From: Halorussus aquaticus | GTDB lineage: Archaea; Halobacteriota; Halobacteria; Halobacteriales; Haladaptataceae | Assembly (NCBI RefSeq): GCF_024218795.1 | Contig: NZ_CP100400.1 | Coordinates: 1,550,001-1,614,000 of the forward strand | Length of the DNA: 64,000 nt | Direction: 5' to 3' | Shown here: positions 49,625-57,820 of the stretch, piece by piece | Layout of the letters: every line of letters starts with the position of its first letter | Position numbering within the stretch: the stretch's first letter is position 1 | Notes under the pieces: model-generated | The model's input: only the letters and a program-made list of their open reading frames with translations | Told to the model about the DNA's origin: nothing | Database searches by the model: none | Position numbers and translations under genes: made by a program

Positions 49625-50512
49625 TTATGACGCTTCCCCTTCGCTCAGGAAGGAGTCGAGTCGGTCGCGGTACGCCTCCGTGCGGTCCTCGACGACCCAG
49701 TGGTAGGCCCGGTCCAGCACCGACAGTTCCGCGTCCCGCAGGTCGTCCGCGAGGCGCTCGGCGTACCGGACCGGTTGGAGCACGTCGTCGCCGCCCCACA
49801 GCAGGAGCGTCTCGGCGGTGATGGCCCCGTAGTCGAGTTCCGTGGTGTGGTTGGTGTTGGTCGCCACCGCGTTCCGCGAGAGCGACACCTTCCCCGCCTC
49901 GGACTGCCACGGCGCTTTCATGCCCGTCACGAACTCCCCGTGGCCCCCGTCGTCGTAGAGACCGTCGGCGAACGCGAAGTCGAGTTTGGCGTCGAGTTCC
50001 TCGTCGGTCGTCTCCTCGGCGACGGACGGGAGACCGAGGTCGTTGACGAACTCGACCGGCCACGAGTCGTAGCAGACCGCGTTCGACAGCACCAACTGCT
50101 CCACGGCGTCCGGGTTGTGACTCGCGTACCGGAGCGCGACCCCGCCGCCGATGTCGTGGGCCACCAGCGAGACGGTCTCGACGCCGAGTCGGTCGAACAG
50201 GTCGTCGAGCATCGCCTCCTGTGCGCGGATGGACCTGTCGAACCCGTCGCGCATCGCGGAGTTGCCGTAGCCGAGCAGGTCGGGCGCGATTACGCGCCGG
50301 TCCTCGGCGACTGCGGGTGCGACGTCGCGCCAGAGGAACGACCACGTCGGGATGCCGTGGACGAAGACGACCGGCGGTCGGTCGTCGGCGGCCCCGTCGT
50401 CCTCCGAGGCGCGTAGCGCCTCGCTATCGTAGTACGCCACCTCCAGTTCGTGACCGTCCACAGTGACGGTCGTCGCCTCCTGCCGGTCGCTCCACTCCTC
50501 GTGTCCCGGCAT
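49625..50512 (-). CDS. Alpha/beta hydrolase with Asp nucleophile (dehalogenase/epoxide-hydrolase-like)
   Basis: A 295-residue alpha/beta hydrolase. The oxyanion motif is VVFVHGIPTWSFLWRDV, the nucleophile elbow VAHDIGGGVALRYA has Asp instead of Ser (as in haloalkane dehalogenases and epoxide hydrolases), the acid lies in LLLWGGDDVLQP and the His in RAYHWVVED. An N-terminal peptide SEALRASED derives from a palindromic insert. The ATG is 2 bases after the stop of the acyl-CoA dehydrogenase gene, so they are cotranscribed. The substrate is unknown, and the fold also includes plain esterases. Confidence 0.83.
   Translation of the reverse strand: MPGHEEWSDRQEATTVTVDGHELEVAYYDSEALRASEDDGAADDRPPVVFVHGIPTWSFLWRDVAPAVAEDRRVIAPDLLGYGNSAMRDGFDRSIRAQEAMLDDLFDRLGVETVSLVAHDIGGGVALRYASHNPDAVEQLVLSNAVCYDSWPVEFVNDLGLPSVAEETTDEELDAKLDFAFADGLYDDGGHGEFVTGMKAPWQSEAGKVSLSRNAVATNTNHTTELDYGAITAETLLLWGGDDVLQPVRYAERLADDLRDAELSVLDRAYHWVVEDRTEAYRDRLDSFLSEGEAS
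50405..50423. repeat. Intragenic palindrome CGAGGCGC-GTA-GCGCCTCG
   Basis: Perfect 8-bp arms inside the alpha/beta hydrolase gene, encoding SEALRASE on the coding strand, in the variable N-terminal stretch before the first catalytic motif. Identical arms to the palindrome at 21986-22004; only the 3-base centre differs. Confidence 0.6.
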
Positions 50513-50514
50513 GG

Positions 50515-51654
50515 TCACTGCAAGTTGTCGGCGATGATGTTCTTCTGAATCTCGCTGGTCCCCTCGTATATCTTCGTGATGCGGGCGTCGCGGTAGTAGC
50601 GCTCGACGGGGTGGTCGGTGACGAATCCGGCCCCGCCGTGGACCTGAATCGCCTCGTCGGCCACGTCCACGGCGTGTTCGCTGGCGAACAGCTTCGCCAT
50701 GCTGGCGAACTGCGTCGCCAGTTGGTCGTCGCCGTCGTCGACGTACGACGCCGCCCGGTAGGTGAGCGACCGGGCCGCCTCGACGTTGGTCGCCATCTCC
50801 GCGAGTTTGTGTTCGATTGCCTGAAAGTCGCCGATCTTCTGGCCGAACTGCTCGCGCTCGTCGGCGTAGTCGAGCGCGGCGTCGAGCGCGGCCTGCGCCG
50901 CCCCGACCGCCTGCGCCGCGACGCTGGTGCGGCCCGACGCGAAGAAGTCCATCAGTTGGTAGAACCCCTTGTCCACTTCGCCGATGACGTTCTCCTCGGG
51001 GACCCGCACGTCGTCGAGGATGACCTCCGCGAGGTCCGAGGCCCGGATGCCGAGTTTGTTGTCTATCTTCTCGGTCTGGAAGCCTTCGGCGTCGGTCGGG
51101 ACGAGAAACGCGGTGATGCCGCGGTGGCCCTCGCCGGGCGTGGTCTTGGTCATCACCACTGCCACGTCGGCGACGGTGCCGTTGGTTATCCACATCTTGT
51201 TGCCGTTGAGGACGTACTCGTCGCCGTCCTGCTCCGCACGGGTTTCGATGCCCGCGACGTTCGAACCGTGGGCTGGTTCGGAGATACAGCTACAACACGC
51301 CGACTCGCCCGACGCGATTCGGGTGAGCCACTCCTCTTTCATCCACTCGTCGCCGTACTTCCGAATCATGTTGGACCCGAACCCGCGGCTCCCGATGGCG
51401 CTCCCGATGCCGGGGTCGGCCCGCCAGAGTTCCTCGGTGACGACGATGGCCGACAGCGTGTCCATCCCCGCGCCGCCGTACTCGACCGGGATGGACGGGG
51501 CCACGAAGTCGAGGTCCGCCGCCTTCTGCACGAGGTCCGCGGGGTACTTCTTCTCCTCGTCGTGTTCCCGCGCGACCGGTTCTATCTCCTCCTCGCCGAA
51601 CGTCCGGACCGCCTCTCGTATCGCCCGCTGTTCGTCTGACAGTCGAAATGCCAT
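50515..51654 (-). CDS. Acyl-CoA dehydrogenase
   Basis: A 379-residue FAD-dependent acyl-CoA dehydrogenase of the short/medium-chain or glutaryl-like branch. Motifs: CCSCISEPAHGSNVAGI (FAD/substrate loop; Cys-rich variant), EYVLNGNKMWITNG, DVRVPEENVIGE, QVHGGAGFVTDHPVERYYRDARITKIYEGTSEIQ with the catalytic Glu in YEGTSE. Length is normal. It begins a three-gene minus-strand operon with the hydrolase and wHTH regulator. The ATG is preceded by an AT-rich AAAAATACTTTTTAT segment centred about 30 bases upstream, so the leader is short. Confidence 0.9.
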   Translation of the reverse strand: MAFRLSDEQRAIREAVRTFGEEEIEPVAREHDEEKKYPADLVQKAADLDFVAPSIPVEYGGAGMDTLSAIVVTEELWRADPGIGSAIGSRGFGSNMIRKYGDEWMKEEWLTRIASGESACCSCISEPAHGSNVAGIETRAEQDGDEYVLNGNKMWITNGTVADVAVVMTKTTPGEGHRGITAFLVPTDAEGFQTEKIDNKLGIRASDLAEVILDDVRVPEENVIGEVDKGFYQLMDFFASGRTSVAAQAVGAAQAALDAALDYADEREQFGQKIGDFQAIEHKLAEMATNVEAARSLTYRAASYVDDGDDQLATQFASMAKLFASEHAVDVADEAIQVHGGAGFVTDHPVERYYRDARITKIYEGTSEIQKNIIADNLQ

Positions 51655-51694
51655 ACCCGTACATCACCTTCCAATAAAAAGTATTTTTGGTAGA

Positions 51695-51711
51695 GTTAGA
51701 ATACTGTTAAC
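51695..51711. promoter_or_regulatory. Dyad GTTAGAATACTGTTAAC in the divergent spacer
   Basis: GTTA (51695-51698) and TAAC (51708-51711) arms flank a 9-base centre, in the 125-base spacer between the acyl-CoA dehydrogenase and the alcohol dehydrogenase. The arm sequences match those of the 15-bp dyads at 26631 and 61229, but the spacing is 2 bases longer, so common recognition is uncertain. Confidence 0.35.
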
Positions 51712-51743
51712 CAAAACGCCGAGAGGTGGTTACATCGCTGCCA

Positions 51744-51756
51744 TAGATTTATGTGG
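51744..51756 (+). promoter_or_regulatory. Putative TATA box of the alcohol dehydrogenase gene
   Basis: TAGATTTATGTGG is centred about 30 bases before the ATG at 51780, so a start 25-27 bases downstream would give an almost leaderless message. It is the strongest AT-rich element on this strand in the spacer. Confidence 0.5.
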
Positions 51757-51779
51757 TACCGTGCCGCAAGATACCGACT

Positions 51780-52841
51780 ATGCGCGCCGCAGTGTTACGC
51801 GAGTACGGCGAACCTCTCGAAATCGAGGATGTGGACCGACCCGAACCGGACCCGGACGGCGTCGTGATAGAGACCGACGCCTGCGGCATCTGCCGGAGCG
51901 ACTGGCACGCGTGGCAGGGCGACTGGGACTGGATCGGCGCGAAACCACCGAAGGGGCAGATTCTGGGCCACGAACCCGCCGGTCGGGTCGTGGAAGTCGG
52001 CGAGGACGTGACCCGCCTCAGCGAGGGCGACAGCGTGGCCGTCCCGTTCAACCTCAGCGACGGCACTTGCCCCGAGTGTCTCGCCGGTCACTCGAACGTC
52101 TGCGAGAACCTGCTGCCCCTCGGGTTCGCCGAGGCCGCGCAGGGGGCGTTCGCCGAGGAGGTCCACGTCCCGGCCGCCGACCAGAACGCGGTGGCGCTCC
52201 CCGACGGCGTCTCGCCCGTGGCGATGGCGGGTCTCGGCTGTCGGTTCGTGACCGCGTTCCACGGACTCGTCCACCGGGCCGACGTGGACGCGGGCGACTG
52301 GGTGGCGGTCCACGGGTGCGGCGGCGTGGGACTCTCGGCGGTCCACATCGCCGACGCCATCGGCGCGAACGTCGTGGCGGTGGACCTCACCGACGAGAAA
52401 CTGGCGAAGGCCGAGGAGTTGGGCGCGGACGCGACCGTCAACGCCGCCGAGACCGACGACGTCGCGCGGGCCGTGAAGGGACTCACGGACGGCGGGGCGC
52501 ACGTCTCGGTGGACGCGCTCGGCATCGCCGAGACGTGTCGCAACTCCGTGGGCAGTCTGCGTCGGCGCGGCCAGCACGTCCAGATCGGGTTGACCTCCGA
52601 GGAGGAGCGGGGGACCGTCGAACTCCCGACCGACGCGATGGTGATGCAGGAGGCCGAGTTCATCGGGTCGTTCGGGATGCAACCGCCGCGCTACGGCGAG
52701 ATATTCCGGATGGTCGAGGCCGGGACGCTCGACCCGAGCGCCGTCGTCTCCGAGACGGTGACGCTGGACGACGTGCCAGACCGCCTCGCCGCGATGACCG
52801 ACTACGAGACGATGGGCATCCCGGTCGTGGACGAGTTCTGA
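51780..52841 (+). CDS. Zinc-dependent alcohol dehydrogenase
   Basis: A 353-residue MDR alcohol dehydrogenase. Catalytic zinc ligands: DACGICRSDWHAWQGDW and GHEPAGRVVEVGED. The structural zinc loop is NLSDGTCPECLAGHSNVCEN, with three cysteines clear; one of the usual four is replaced. The Rossmann motif is HGCGGVGLSAVHIADAIGA with VAVDLTDEKL suggesting NAD. The end ETMGIPVVDEF is normal for the family. It stands alone on the plus strand, divergent from the acyl-CoA dehydrogenase. The C-x-x-C-R-S-D-W-H-A form is common in haloarchaeal enzymes annotated as (R,R)-butanediol or alcohol dehydrogenases; substrate open. Confidence 0.87.
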   Translation: MRAAVLREYGEPLEIEDVDRPEPDPDGVVIETDACGICRSDWHAWQGDWDWIGAKPPKGQILGHEPAGRVVEVGEDVTRLSEGDSVAVPFNLSDGTCPECLAGHSNVCENLLPLGFAEAAQGAFAEEVHVPAADQNAVALPDGVSPVAMAGLGCRFVTAFHGLVHRADVDAGDWVAVHGCGGVGLSAVHIADAIGANVVAVDLTDEKLAKAEELGADATVNAAETDDVARAVKGLTDGGAHVSVDALGIAETCRNSVGSLRRRGQHVQIGLTSEEERGTVELPTDAMVMQEAEFIGSFGMQPPRYGEIFRMVEAGTLDPSAVVSETVTLDDVPDRLAAMTDYETMGIPVVDEF

Positions 52842-52913
52842 GCGCCGGAGACGGTCGTTCGGCCTTCACAACCGCTCCACCGACTTCGTCGCCCGCGCCG
52901 AGAGACGCGTCGC

Positions 52914-53093
52914 TCAGACGTCGATTCTGCAGCACGTCCCCTCGACGAGGTTCTCCTCGTCGATGTGCGCGGACAGGCAGGCGTAGTTACAGAACTGCCC
53001 CGCCGGTTCGCGCTCGTCGCCTCGCCGTTCGGCCACGAACAGCGCGTCGTGTTCGGACACGTCGCTCCCGCAGTAAGTACAGTCGTCGGTCAC
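52914..53093 (-). CDS. Small zinc-finger protein (59 residues)
   Basis: A short gene starting at GTG 53093 and ending at TGA 52914, reading MTDDCTYCGSDVSEHDALFV, then FCNYACLSAHI, then GTCCRIDV. The paired CTYC and CNYAC motifs make a zinc-ribbon-like knuckle, with two more Cys at the C-terminus. Haloarchaea encode many such small CxxC proteins, a few of which affect motility and biofilm. Codon use is normal, and the Cys pattern would not arise from a shadow frame. It lies alone between the alcohol dehydrogenase and a thioesterase. Confidence 0.72.
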   Translation of the reverse strand: MTDDCTYCGSDVSEHDALFVAERRGDEREPAGQFCNYACLSAHIDEENLVEGTCCRIDV

Positions 53094-53190
53094 GTCCGAA
53101 CGGAGGTGCCGAACGAAGTAAGTCGTTTTCCCGCCCGCAGAACGGTGGACGGTGACCTAGTCTCTTGCTCTGAGACGGGTTAGGTCTGGG

Positions 53191-53637
53191 TCACTCCCCG
53201 TCGGCGTTCCGCGTCGCGTCGAACCGCCGCTTCACCTGCTCGGCGAACGCCTCGCGGTTCACGACGGCGTGGCGCATCCGGCCGGTGGCCGCCACGCCGC
53301 CCTCGTCCTCGACCGTCGCGCTGGAGGTTATCTGACCGCTCTCGGCGTCCACCTCCTCGACCGTAATCGTGACCGAGACCGCCTCGCCCGCGGGCGTGGG
53401 TGCGCGATGGTTGCACTCGACGTGCACGCCGACGATGCGGTGGCCCTCGGGAAGTCGCGGGACCACCCCGTCGTAGACGGTCTGCTCCATGAAGCCGATT
53501 AGCTCCGGGGTGGCCGCGACCTCGATGCCGTCGGCGACCGTCTGGGGTTCCATCTGCCCGGCCTCCCGCGTCGATTCGTACGCGAACCCCTCGGCGACCG
53601 CCGAGAGGGGGTCGTCGCTCCGCGACTCGTCGGTCAC
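53191..53637 (-). CDS. Hotdog-fold thioesterase, FlK-like
   Basis: A 148-residue protein with hotdog features: GIEVAATPELIGFMEQTVYDGV in the central helix, VGVHVECNHRAPTPAGEAVSV and ATGRMRHAVVNREAFAEQVKRR. The pattern A-T-P-x-L-I/x-x-x-E and the H-x-A-P-T-P-x-G stretch match the fluoroacetyl-CoA thioesterase (FlK)-like group, in which Thr/Glu/His act in hydrolysis. It follows the enoyl-CoA hydratase by 1 base, so it belongs to the ligase-hydratase-thioesterase operon. Real substrate is probably an ordinary acyl-CoA. Confidence 0.8.
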   Translation of the reverse strand: MTDESRSDDPLSAVAEGFAYESTREAGQMEPQTVADGIEVAATPELIGFMEQTVYDGVVPRLPEGHRIVGVHVECNHRAPTPAGEAVSVTITVEEVDAESGQITSSATVEDEGGVAATGRMRHAVVNREAFAEQVKRRFDATRNADGE

Positions 53638-53638
53638 G

Positions 53639-54433
53639 TCAGCGCCCCTCGAACTCGGGTTCCCGGTCTTCGAGGAAGGCCCGGACGCCCTCCTCGTGGT
53701 CGTCGGTGCCGAAGACGATGCCCTGCGCGGTCGCCTCGTCGCTCATCGCCCGGTCGATGGACTTGTCGAGGCCTTCGCCGAGGAGGCGCTTGGCGTGGCG
53801 CAGCGCCACCGTCGGCCCGGTGGCGACTCGCTCGACGAACGCGTCGGCGCGCTCCTCGAACTCCTCGGCCGGGTAGACGTGGTTCACCAGTCCGAGGTCG
53901 AGCGCTCGCTCGGCGTCGAGGAGTTCGCCCGTGAACACCAGTTCCTTGGCGACGTTCTCGCCGACGAGTCTGGGGAGCAGGTAGGAGGTCCCGGCGTCGA
54001 TGCTGAGACCGACCTGCCGGAACCCGAACCCGACCGTCGCGTCGTCGCTGGCGAGTTGCACGTCGCAGGCGATGGCGAGGTTCGCGCCCGCCCCGAACGC
54101 CGCGCCGTCTATCTTGGCTATCGTGGGCAGCGGGAACGTCGCGAGTCGGGCGACAGTCTCGCTGGTGGTCCGTTCGAGTCGCCGGACCTGCTCGTCGATG
54201 GACTCGTCGGACTCGAACCGCTCGCGCATCGCGTCGATGTCCCCGCCCGCCGAGAACGCCCCGCCAGCGCCCTCGATTACGACGCACCGGGCGTCGCCGT
54301 CGGCGATGTCCGCGAGCGCGTCGCGGATGCCCGCCGAAATCTCCTCGGAGAGGGCGTTGCGCCGGTCGGGCCGATTCAGCGTTATCGTGGCGACACCGTC
54401 GTCCAGCGTCAGTTCCGTCGGTGAGTCAGACAT
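53639..54433 (-). CDS. Enoyl-CoA hydratase/isomerase (crotonase family)
   Basis: A 264-residue crotonase: TLNRPDRRNALSEEISAGI, oxyanion segments FSAGGDIDAMRERFE and IDGAAFGAGANLAIACDVQLA, then FGFRQVGLSIDAGTSYLLPRLVG. In the active-site helix the second catalytic Glu is replaced by Asp/Ala (SIDAGTS), so it may be an isomerase or a hydratase with one acid. Positions 15 bases from the upstream ligase stop and 1 base from the thioesterase indicate one transcript. Confidence 0.88.
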   Translation of the reverse strand: MSDSPTELTLDDGVATITLNRPDRRNALSEEISAGIRDALADIADGDARCVVIEGAGGAFSAGGDIDAMRERFESDESIDEQVRRLERTTSETVARLATFPLPTIAKIDGAAFGAGANLAIACDVQLASDDATVGFGFRQVGLSIDAGTSYLLPRLVGENVAKELVFTGELLDAERALDLGLVNHVYPAEEFEERADAFVERVATGPTVALRHAKRLLGEGLDKSIDRAMSDEATAQGIVFGTDDHEEGVRAFLEDREPEFEGR

Positions 54434-54448
54434 GTGTGACTCTCCGAC

Positions 54449-56026
54449 TCACTCCGCCGCCTCCGTCTCTCTGTCCCGGAGTTCGAACTTCTGGACCTTG
54501 CCCGTGGTCGTCCGGGGGAGTTCCTCGACGAACTCGACCTCGCGTGGGTGTTTGTACTCAGCGAGGTTGTCCAGACAGAACTGCTTGATTTCCTCCGGCG
54601 TCACGTCGGCGTCCGGAACCGGCACGACGAACGCCTTGACGGTCTCGCCTCGCCGGTCGTCCGGGATGCCGACCACGGCGGCGTCTGCCACCGCCTCGTG
54701 TTCGAAGAGCAGTTCCTCGATTTCGCGCGGGTAGACGTTGTACCCCGCCGTGTTTATCATGTGCTTCTCGCGGTCCACCACGTAGAAGAAGTCGTCCTCG
54801 TCCCAGTAGCCGATGTCGCCGGTGTGGAACCAGCGCGTCCCGTCTACTTCGGTGAACGCTTCTTCGTTGGCCTCCGGCAGTCCGGAGTACCCCTTCATCA
54901 CGTTCGGTCCGGAGACGACGAGTTCGCCGGTTATCTCGTCCAAGTCCACCTCCTCTTCGTCGACCGGGCCTTCCGCGACTCGGGGTCGCTCCTCGAAGTC
55001 CGAGTCCACTATCTTCGCGTCCACGCCGGGCAGGGACTTCCCGATGCTCCCGACCCGGCGGCCCTGCTCGGGCGAGTTGAAGTGGGTCACGGGACTCGTC
55101 TCGGTGAGTCCGTACCCCTCGTACACCTTCACGTCGTACAGTTCCTCGAACCGCCGTAGCACCTCGATGGGGATGCCCGACCCGCCGACGCCCGCGAGGC
55201 GGAGCGACGAGAGGTCGAACTCCTCGGCGTCCGGTTGGTTGATGATGTCGTTGTACATCGCCGGAACGCCGTGCATCAGCGTGAGTCGCTCGTCCTCGAT
55301 GAGCGAGACGGCCTCTTGGGCCTCCCACTCGGGGAGCGGGTAGTACGCGCCGCCGTTGAACAGCGTCGCGTTCATCACGACCGTCATGCCGTAGATGTGG
55401 AACAGCGGGAGGACGCCGAGTTGCTTGTCGTCGGGCCGGATACCGTCGGGGACGAGACCCGCCGCGGTGTCGGCGTTCGACGCGAGGTTGTTGTGGGTCA
55501 ACTGTACGCCCTTGGGTTGGCCCGTCGTTCCGCTTGTGTACGGTTGGACCGCCACGTCGTCGTCTGCGCAGTCCACGACTTCGAACTCGTGGTCGTCGCC
55601 GAGGAACGCCTCGAAGTCCGTCCCGGCGTCCGCCTCCTCGCCGACCGTGACGACGTGTTCCACGTCGGTGTCGTCGCGGACCTCCTCGACGAACGGGACG
55701 AGGTCCGAGAGGGTCACGACCACCTGCGCCTCGCTGTCGGACAGCAGGTGGCGAATCTCCCGGGACTTGTACTGGGGATTCATCGGGACGACGACGCCGC
55801 CCGCCCGGAGCGTCCCGTGGAACGCGGTCACGAACTGAGGCAGGTTCGGGAGGTAGACGGCGACTCGGTCGCCCTCGCCGACGCCCCGGTCGGCCAGTCC
55901 GGCCGCGAACTGCCCGGTTCGCGCCCAGAACTCCTCGTAGGTCGTCTCCCGGCCCCGGAAGGAGACCGCTACTTCCTCGGGATGCTCCTTGGCCACCGCC
56001 TGCACGTTAGTGACAAGATTTGCCAT
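54449..56026 (-). CDS. Long-chain-type acyl-CoA synthetase (AMP-forming), second copy
   Basis: A 525-residue ANL ligase. P-loop YTSGTTGQPKGVQLTHNNL near residue 172, YGLTETSPVTHFNSPEQGRR, FHTGDIGYWDEDDFFYVVDREKHMI and catalytic lysine in RTTTGKVQKFEL. The C-terminal 30 residues are nearly the same as in the ligase at 26735-28300, so these are paralogs. ATG 56026 (MANLVTNVQAVAKEHPEEVA) is the usual start; the Met seven codons earlier is less likely. It is first in an operon with the enoyl-CoA hydratase and FlK-like thioesterase and lies downstream of the second ABC importer operon. Confidence 0.9.
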   Translation of the reverse strand: MANLVTNVQAVAKEHPEEVAVSFRGRETTYEEFWARTGQFAAGLADRGVGEGDRVAVYLPNLPQFVTAFHGTLRAGGVVVPMNPQYKSREIRHLLSDSEAQVVVTLSDLVPFVEEVRDDTDVEHVVTVGEEADAGTDFEAFLGDDHEFEVVDCADDDVAVQPYTSGTTGQPKGVQLTHNNLASNADTAAGLVPDGIRPDDKQLGVLPLFHIYGMTVVMNATLFNGGAYYPLPEWEAQEAVSLIEDERLTLMHGVPAMYNDIINQPDAEEFDLSSLRLAGVGGSGIPIEVLRRFEELYDVKVYEGYGLTETSPVTHFNSPEQGRRVGSIGKSLPGVDAKIVDSDFEERPRVAEGPVDEEEVDLDEITGELVVSGPNVMKGYSGLPEANEEAFTEVDGTRWFHTGDIGYWDEDDFFYVVDREKHMINTAGYNVYPREIEELLFEHEAVADAAVVGIPDDRRGETVKAFVVPVPDADVTPEEIKQFCLDNLAEYKHPREVEFVEELPRTTTGKVQKFELRDRETEAAE

Positions 56027-56153
56027 ACAGGATAGGTATCGCATCACACCCCCTAAAGATTTGCCCCGCGCAGAACCAATTTTGCGTCAGTCCCCGAGTC
56101 ACCCTAACAGTTGTAGTGTTTGGGCGATTGAAAACTTACGGTGGAAACGAACG

Positions 56154-57005
56154 TCACCCGCCGAGGTAGGCGTCGCGGATGTACTCGTCTCCGCGGAGCG
56201 TCTCGGGTACCCCTTCGCGCTCGAATCGGCCGTTTTCGAGGAGGTACACCCGGTCGGCGTGGTCCATGGCGAACGTCACGTTCTGCTCGCACAGCACCAC
56301 GGTGACCCCGGCGTCCCGAATCTGCTCGATGCCGTCGCTGATGTCGTCCAGAATCACCGGCGCGAGACCCAGCGTCGGTTCGTCCAGCAACAGGAGGTCC
56401 GGGTCGCTCATGAGCGCGCGGCCGATGGCGAGCATCTGCTGTTCGCCGCCGCTCATTGTCCGGGCGTTCTGGTCGGCCCGGTCTTCGAGGGTCGGGAACA
56501 GGTCATAGACGAACTCGCGGCGCTCGTCGACGTCGTCGCGGTGGCGGTACGCCCCGAGGTCGAGGTTGTCGGCCACGGACATGTAGCCGAACAGGTCCCG
56601 CGTCTCGGTGCAGTGAATCAACCCCTGCGAGACGAGGTCGCTCGCGCTCTCGTCGGCGACCTCCCGGCCGCGATAGCTGACCCGTCCCTCGTAGGCGACG
56701 TGGCCCGACACCGCGTCGGCGAGCGTCGATTTCCCCGCGCCGTTCGGGCCGATGATGGCGACGATTTCGCCGTCCTCGACGTGGAAGTCGAGTCCGCGAA
56801 GCGCGACTACCTCGCCGTACGAGACCCGCAGGTCCTCGGCGCGCAGAATCGCGTCGCCGCGGTCGGGAGTCGCGTCGTCGCGCCCCCTAGTCGCGTCTGC
56901 GGACGAACTGGGCGCATTCCCGGAGGACGCGACACCGTCGCGGGACGCCGCCGCGTCGTCTCGCGTCGAGGCGTCGTCGCTCCCGGAACCGGAGTCGGTG
57001 CTCAT
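56154..57005 (-). CDS. livF: Branched-chain-type ABC importer ATPase LivF (system 2)
   Basis: A 283-residue ABC ATPase. Residues 1-50 are a disordered Asp/Ser/Ala-rich tail, absent from ordinary LivF proteins. The tail is retained here because the ATG overlaps the livG stop by 4 bases. Then come Walker A GPNGAGKSTLADAV near residue 87, signature MSGGEQQMLAIGRAL, Walker B LLLLDEPTLGLAP and VLCEQNVTFAMDHADRVYLL. It is the last gene of the livKHMGF operon. Confidence 0.88.
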   Translation of the reverse strand: MSTDSGSGSDDASTRDDAAASRDGVASSGNAPSSSADATRGRDDATPDRGDAILRAEDLRVSYGEVVALRGLDFHVEDGEIVAIIGPNGAGKSTLADAVSGHVAYEGRVSYRGREVADESASDLVSQGLIHCTETRDLFGYMSVADNLDLGAYRHRDDVDERREFVYDLFPTLEDRADQNARTMSGGEQQMLAIGRALMSDPDLLLLDEPTLGLAPVILDDISDGIEQIRDAGVTVVLCEQNVTFAMDHADRVYLLENGRFEREGVPETLRGDEYIRDAYLGG

Positions 57006-57820
57006 AACGTATCACCCCCCAAGTACGCCTCCTGCACAGCGGGGTCGCGCTTTATCTCCTCGGGGTCGCCCTCGGCGATTTTGGACCCGAACTGGATGAC
57101 GATGGCCCGGTCGATAAGCGAGAGCAGGCCTCGCATGTTGTGGTCCACGACGACCAGCGTGATGCCGTCGTCCCGGAGCGACTCCAACAGGTCCGAAATC
57201 TCGCCGACCTCCTGATTCGAGAGTCCGGCGAACGGTTCGTCCACCAGCAACAGGTCCGGGTCGGTGGCGAGCGCCCGGCCGAGTTCCAGCCGCAACAGCC
57301 CGGCGTGCGGTAACTCGTCGGGCAGTTGGTCGAGTCGGTCGCCCAACCCGACGCGCTCGCAGATTTCGGTCGCGCGCCGCCGGGTCTCGCCCCGAAGTCC
57401 CGAGAGCGACGCGATCCTGTCGGGGACGAGCGCGAGCGCCACGTTCCGGACGATGGACCGGTCGTCGAGCGGGCGAAACGACTGGAACGTCCGGGCCATC
57501 CCGCGCTTGACCATCTCGTGGGCGGGTTCGCCGGTCACGTCCTCGCCGCGGTACCAGACCGTGCCCTCGGTCGGCGGGTACGTCCCCGTCACGCAGTTGA
57601 ACGTGGTGGACTTGCCCGCGCCGTTCGGCCCGATGAAGCCCAGAATCTCGCCCTCCTCGACCGCGAACGAGAGGTCGTCCACAGCGGTCAGTCCGCCGAA
57701 CCGCTTCGTGAGACTGTCTAGCACGAGAACGCCGTCGTCCGGACCGTACGATTCGGTCGCCGATTCGTCCGTCGCGAGGGTCGTCGCGCTCTCGTCGTCC
57801 GTCGGTGTTTCAGTGCTCAT
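57002..57820 (-). CDS. livG: Branched-chain-type ABC importer ATPase LivG (system 2)
   Basis: A 272-residue ABC ATPase: Walker A GPNGAGKSTTFNCVTG near residue 69, Q-loop in MARTFQSFRPLDDRSIVRNV, signature region LPHAGLLRLELGRAL (a divergent form of LSGGQ), Walker B LLLVDEPFAGLSNQE and VVVDHNMRGLLSLIDRAIVI. The first 28 residues are acidic and probably disordered. It overlaps livM by 11 bases. Unlike the system 1 LivG it has no internal insert. Confidence 0.88.
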   Translation of the reverse strand: MSTETPTDDESATTLATDESATESYGPDDGVLVLDSLTKRFGGLTAVDDLSFAVEEGEILGFIGPNGAGKSTTFNCVTGTYPPTEGTVWYRGEDVTGEPAHEMVKRGMARTFQSFRPLDDRSIVRNVALALVPDRIASLSGLRGETRRRATEICERVGLGDRLDQLPDELPHAGLLRLELGRALATDPDLLLVDEPFAGLSNQEVGEISDLLESLRDDGITLVVVDHNMRGLLSLIDRAIVIQFGSKIAEGDPEEIKRDPAVQEAYLGGDTL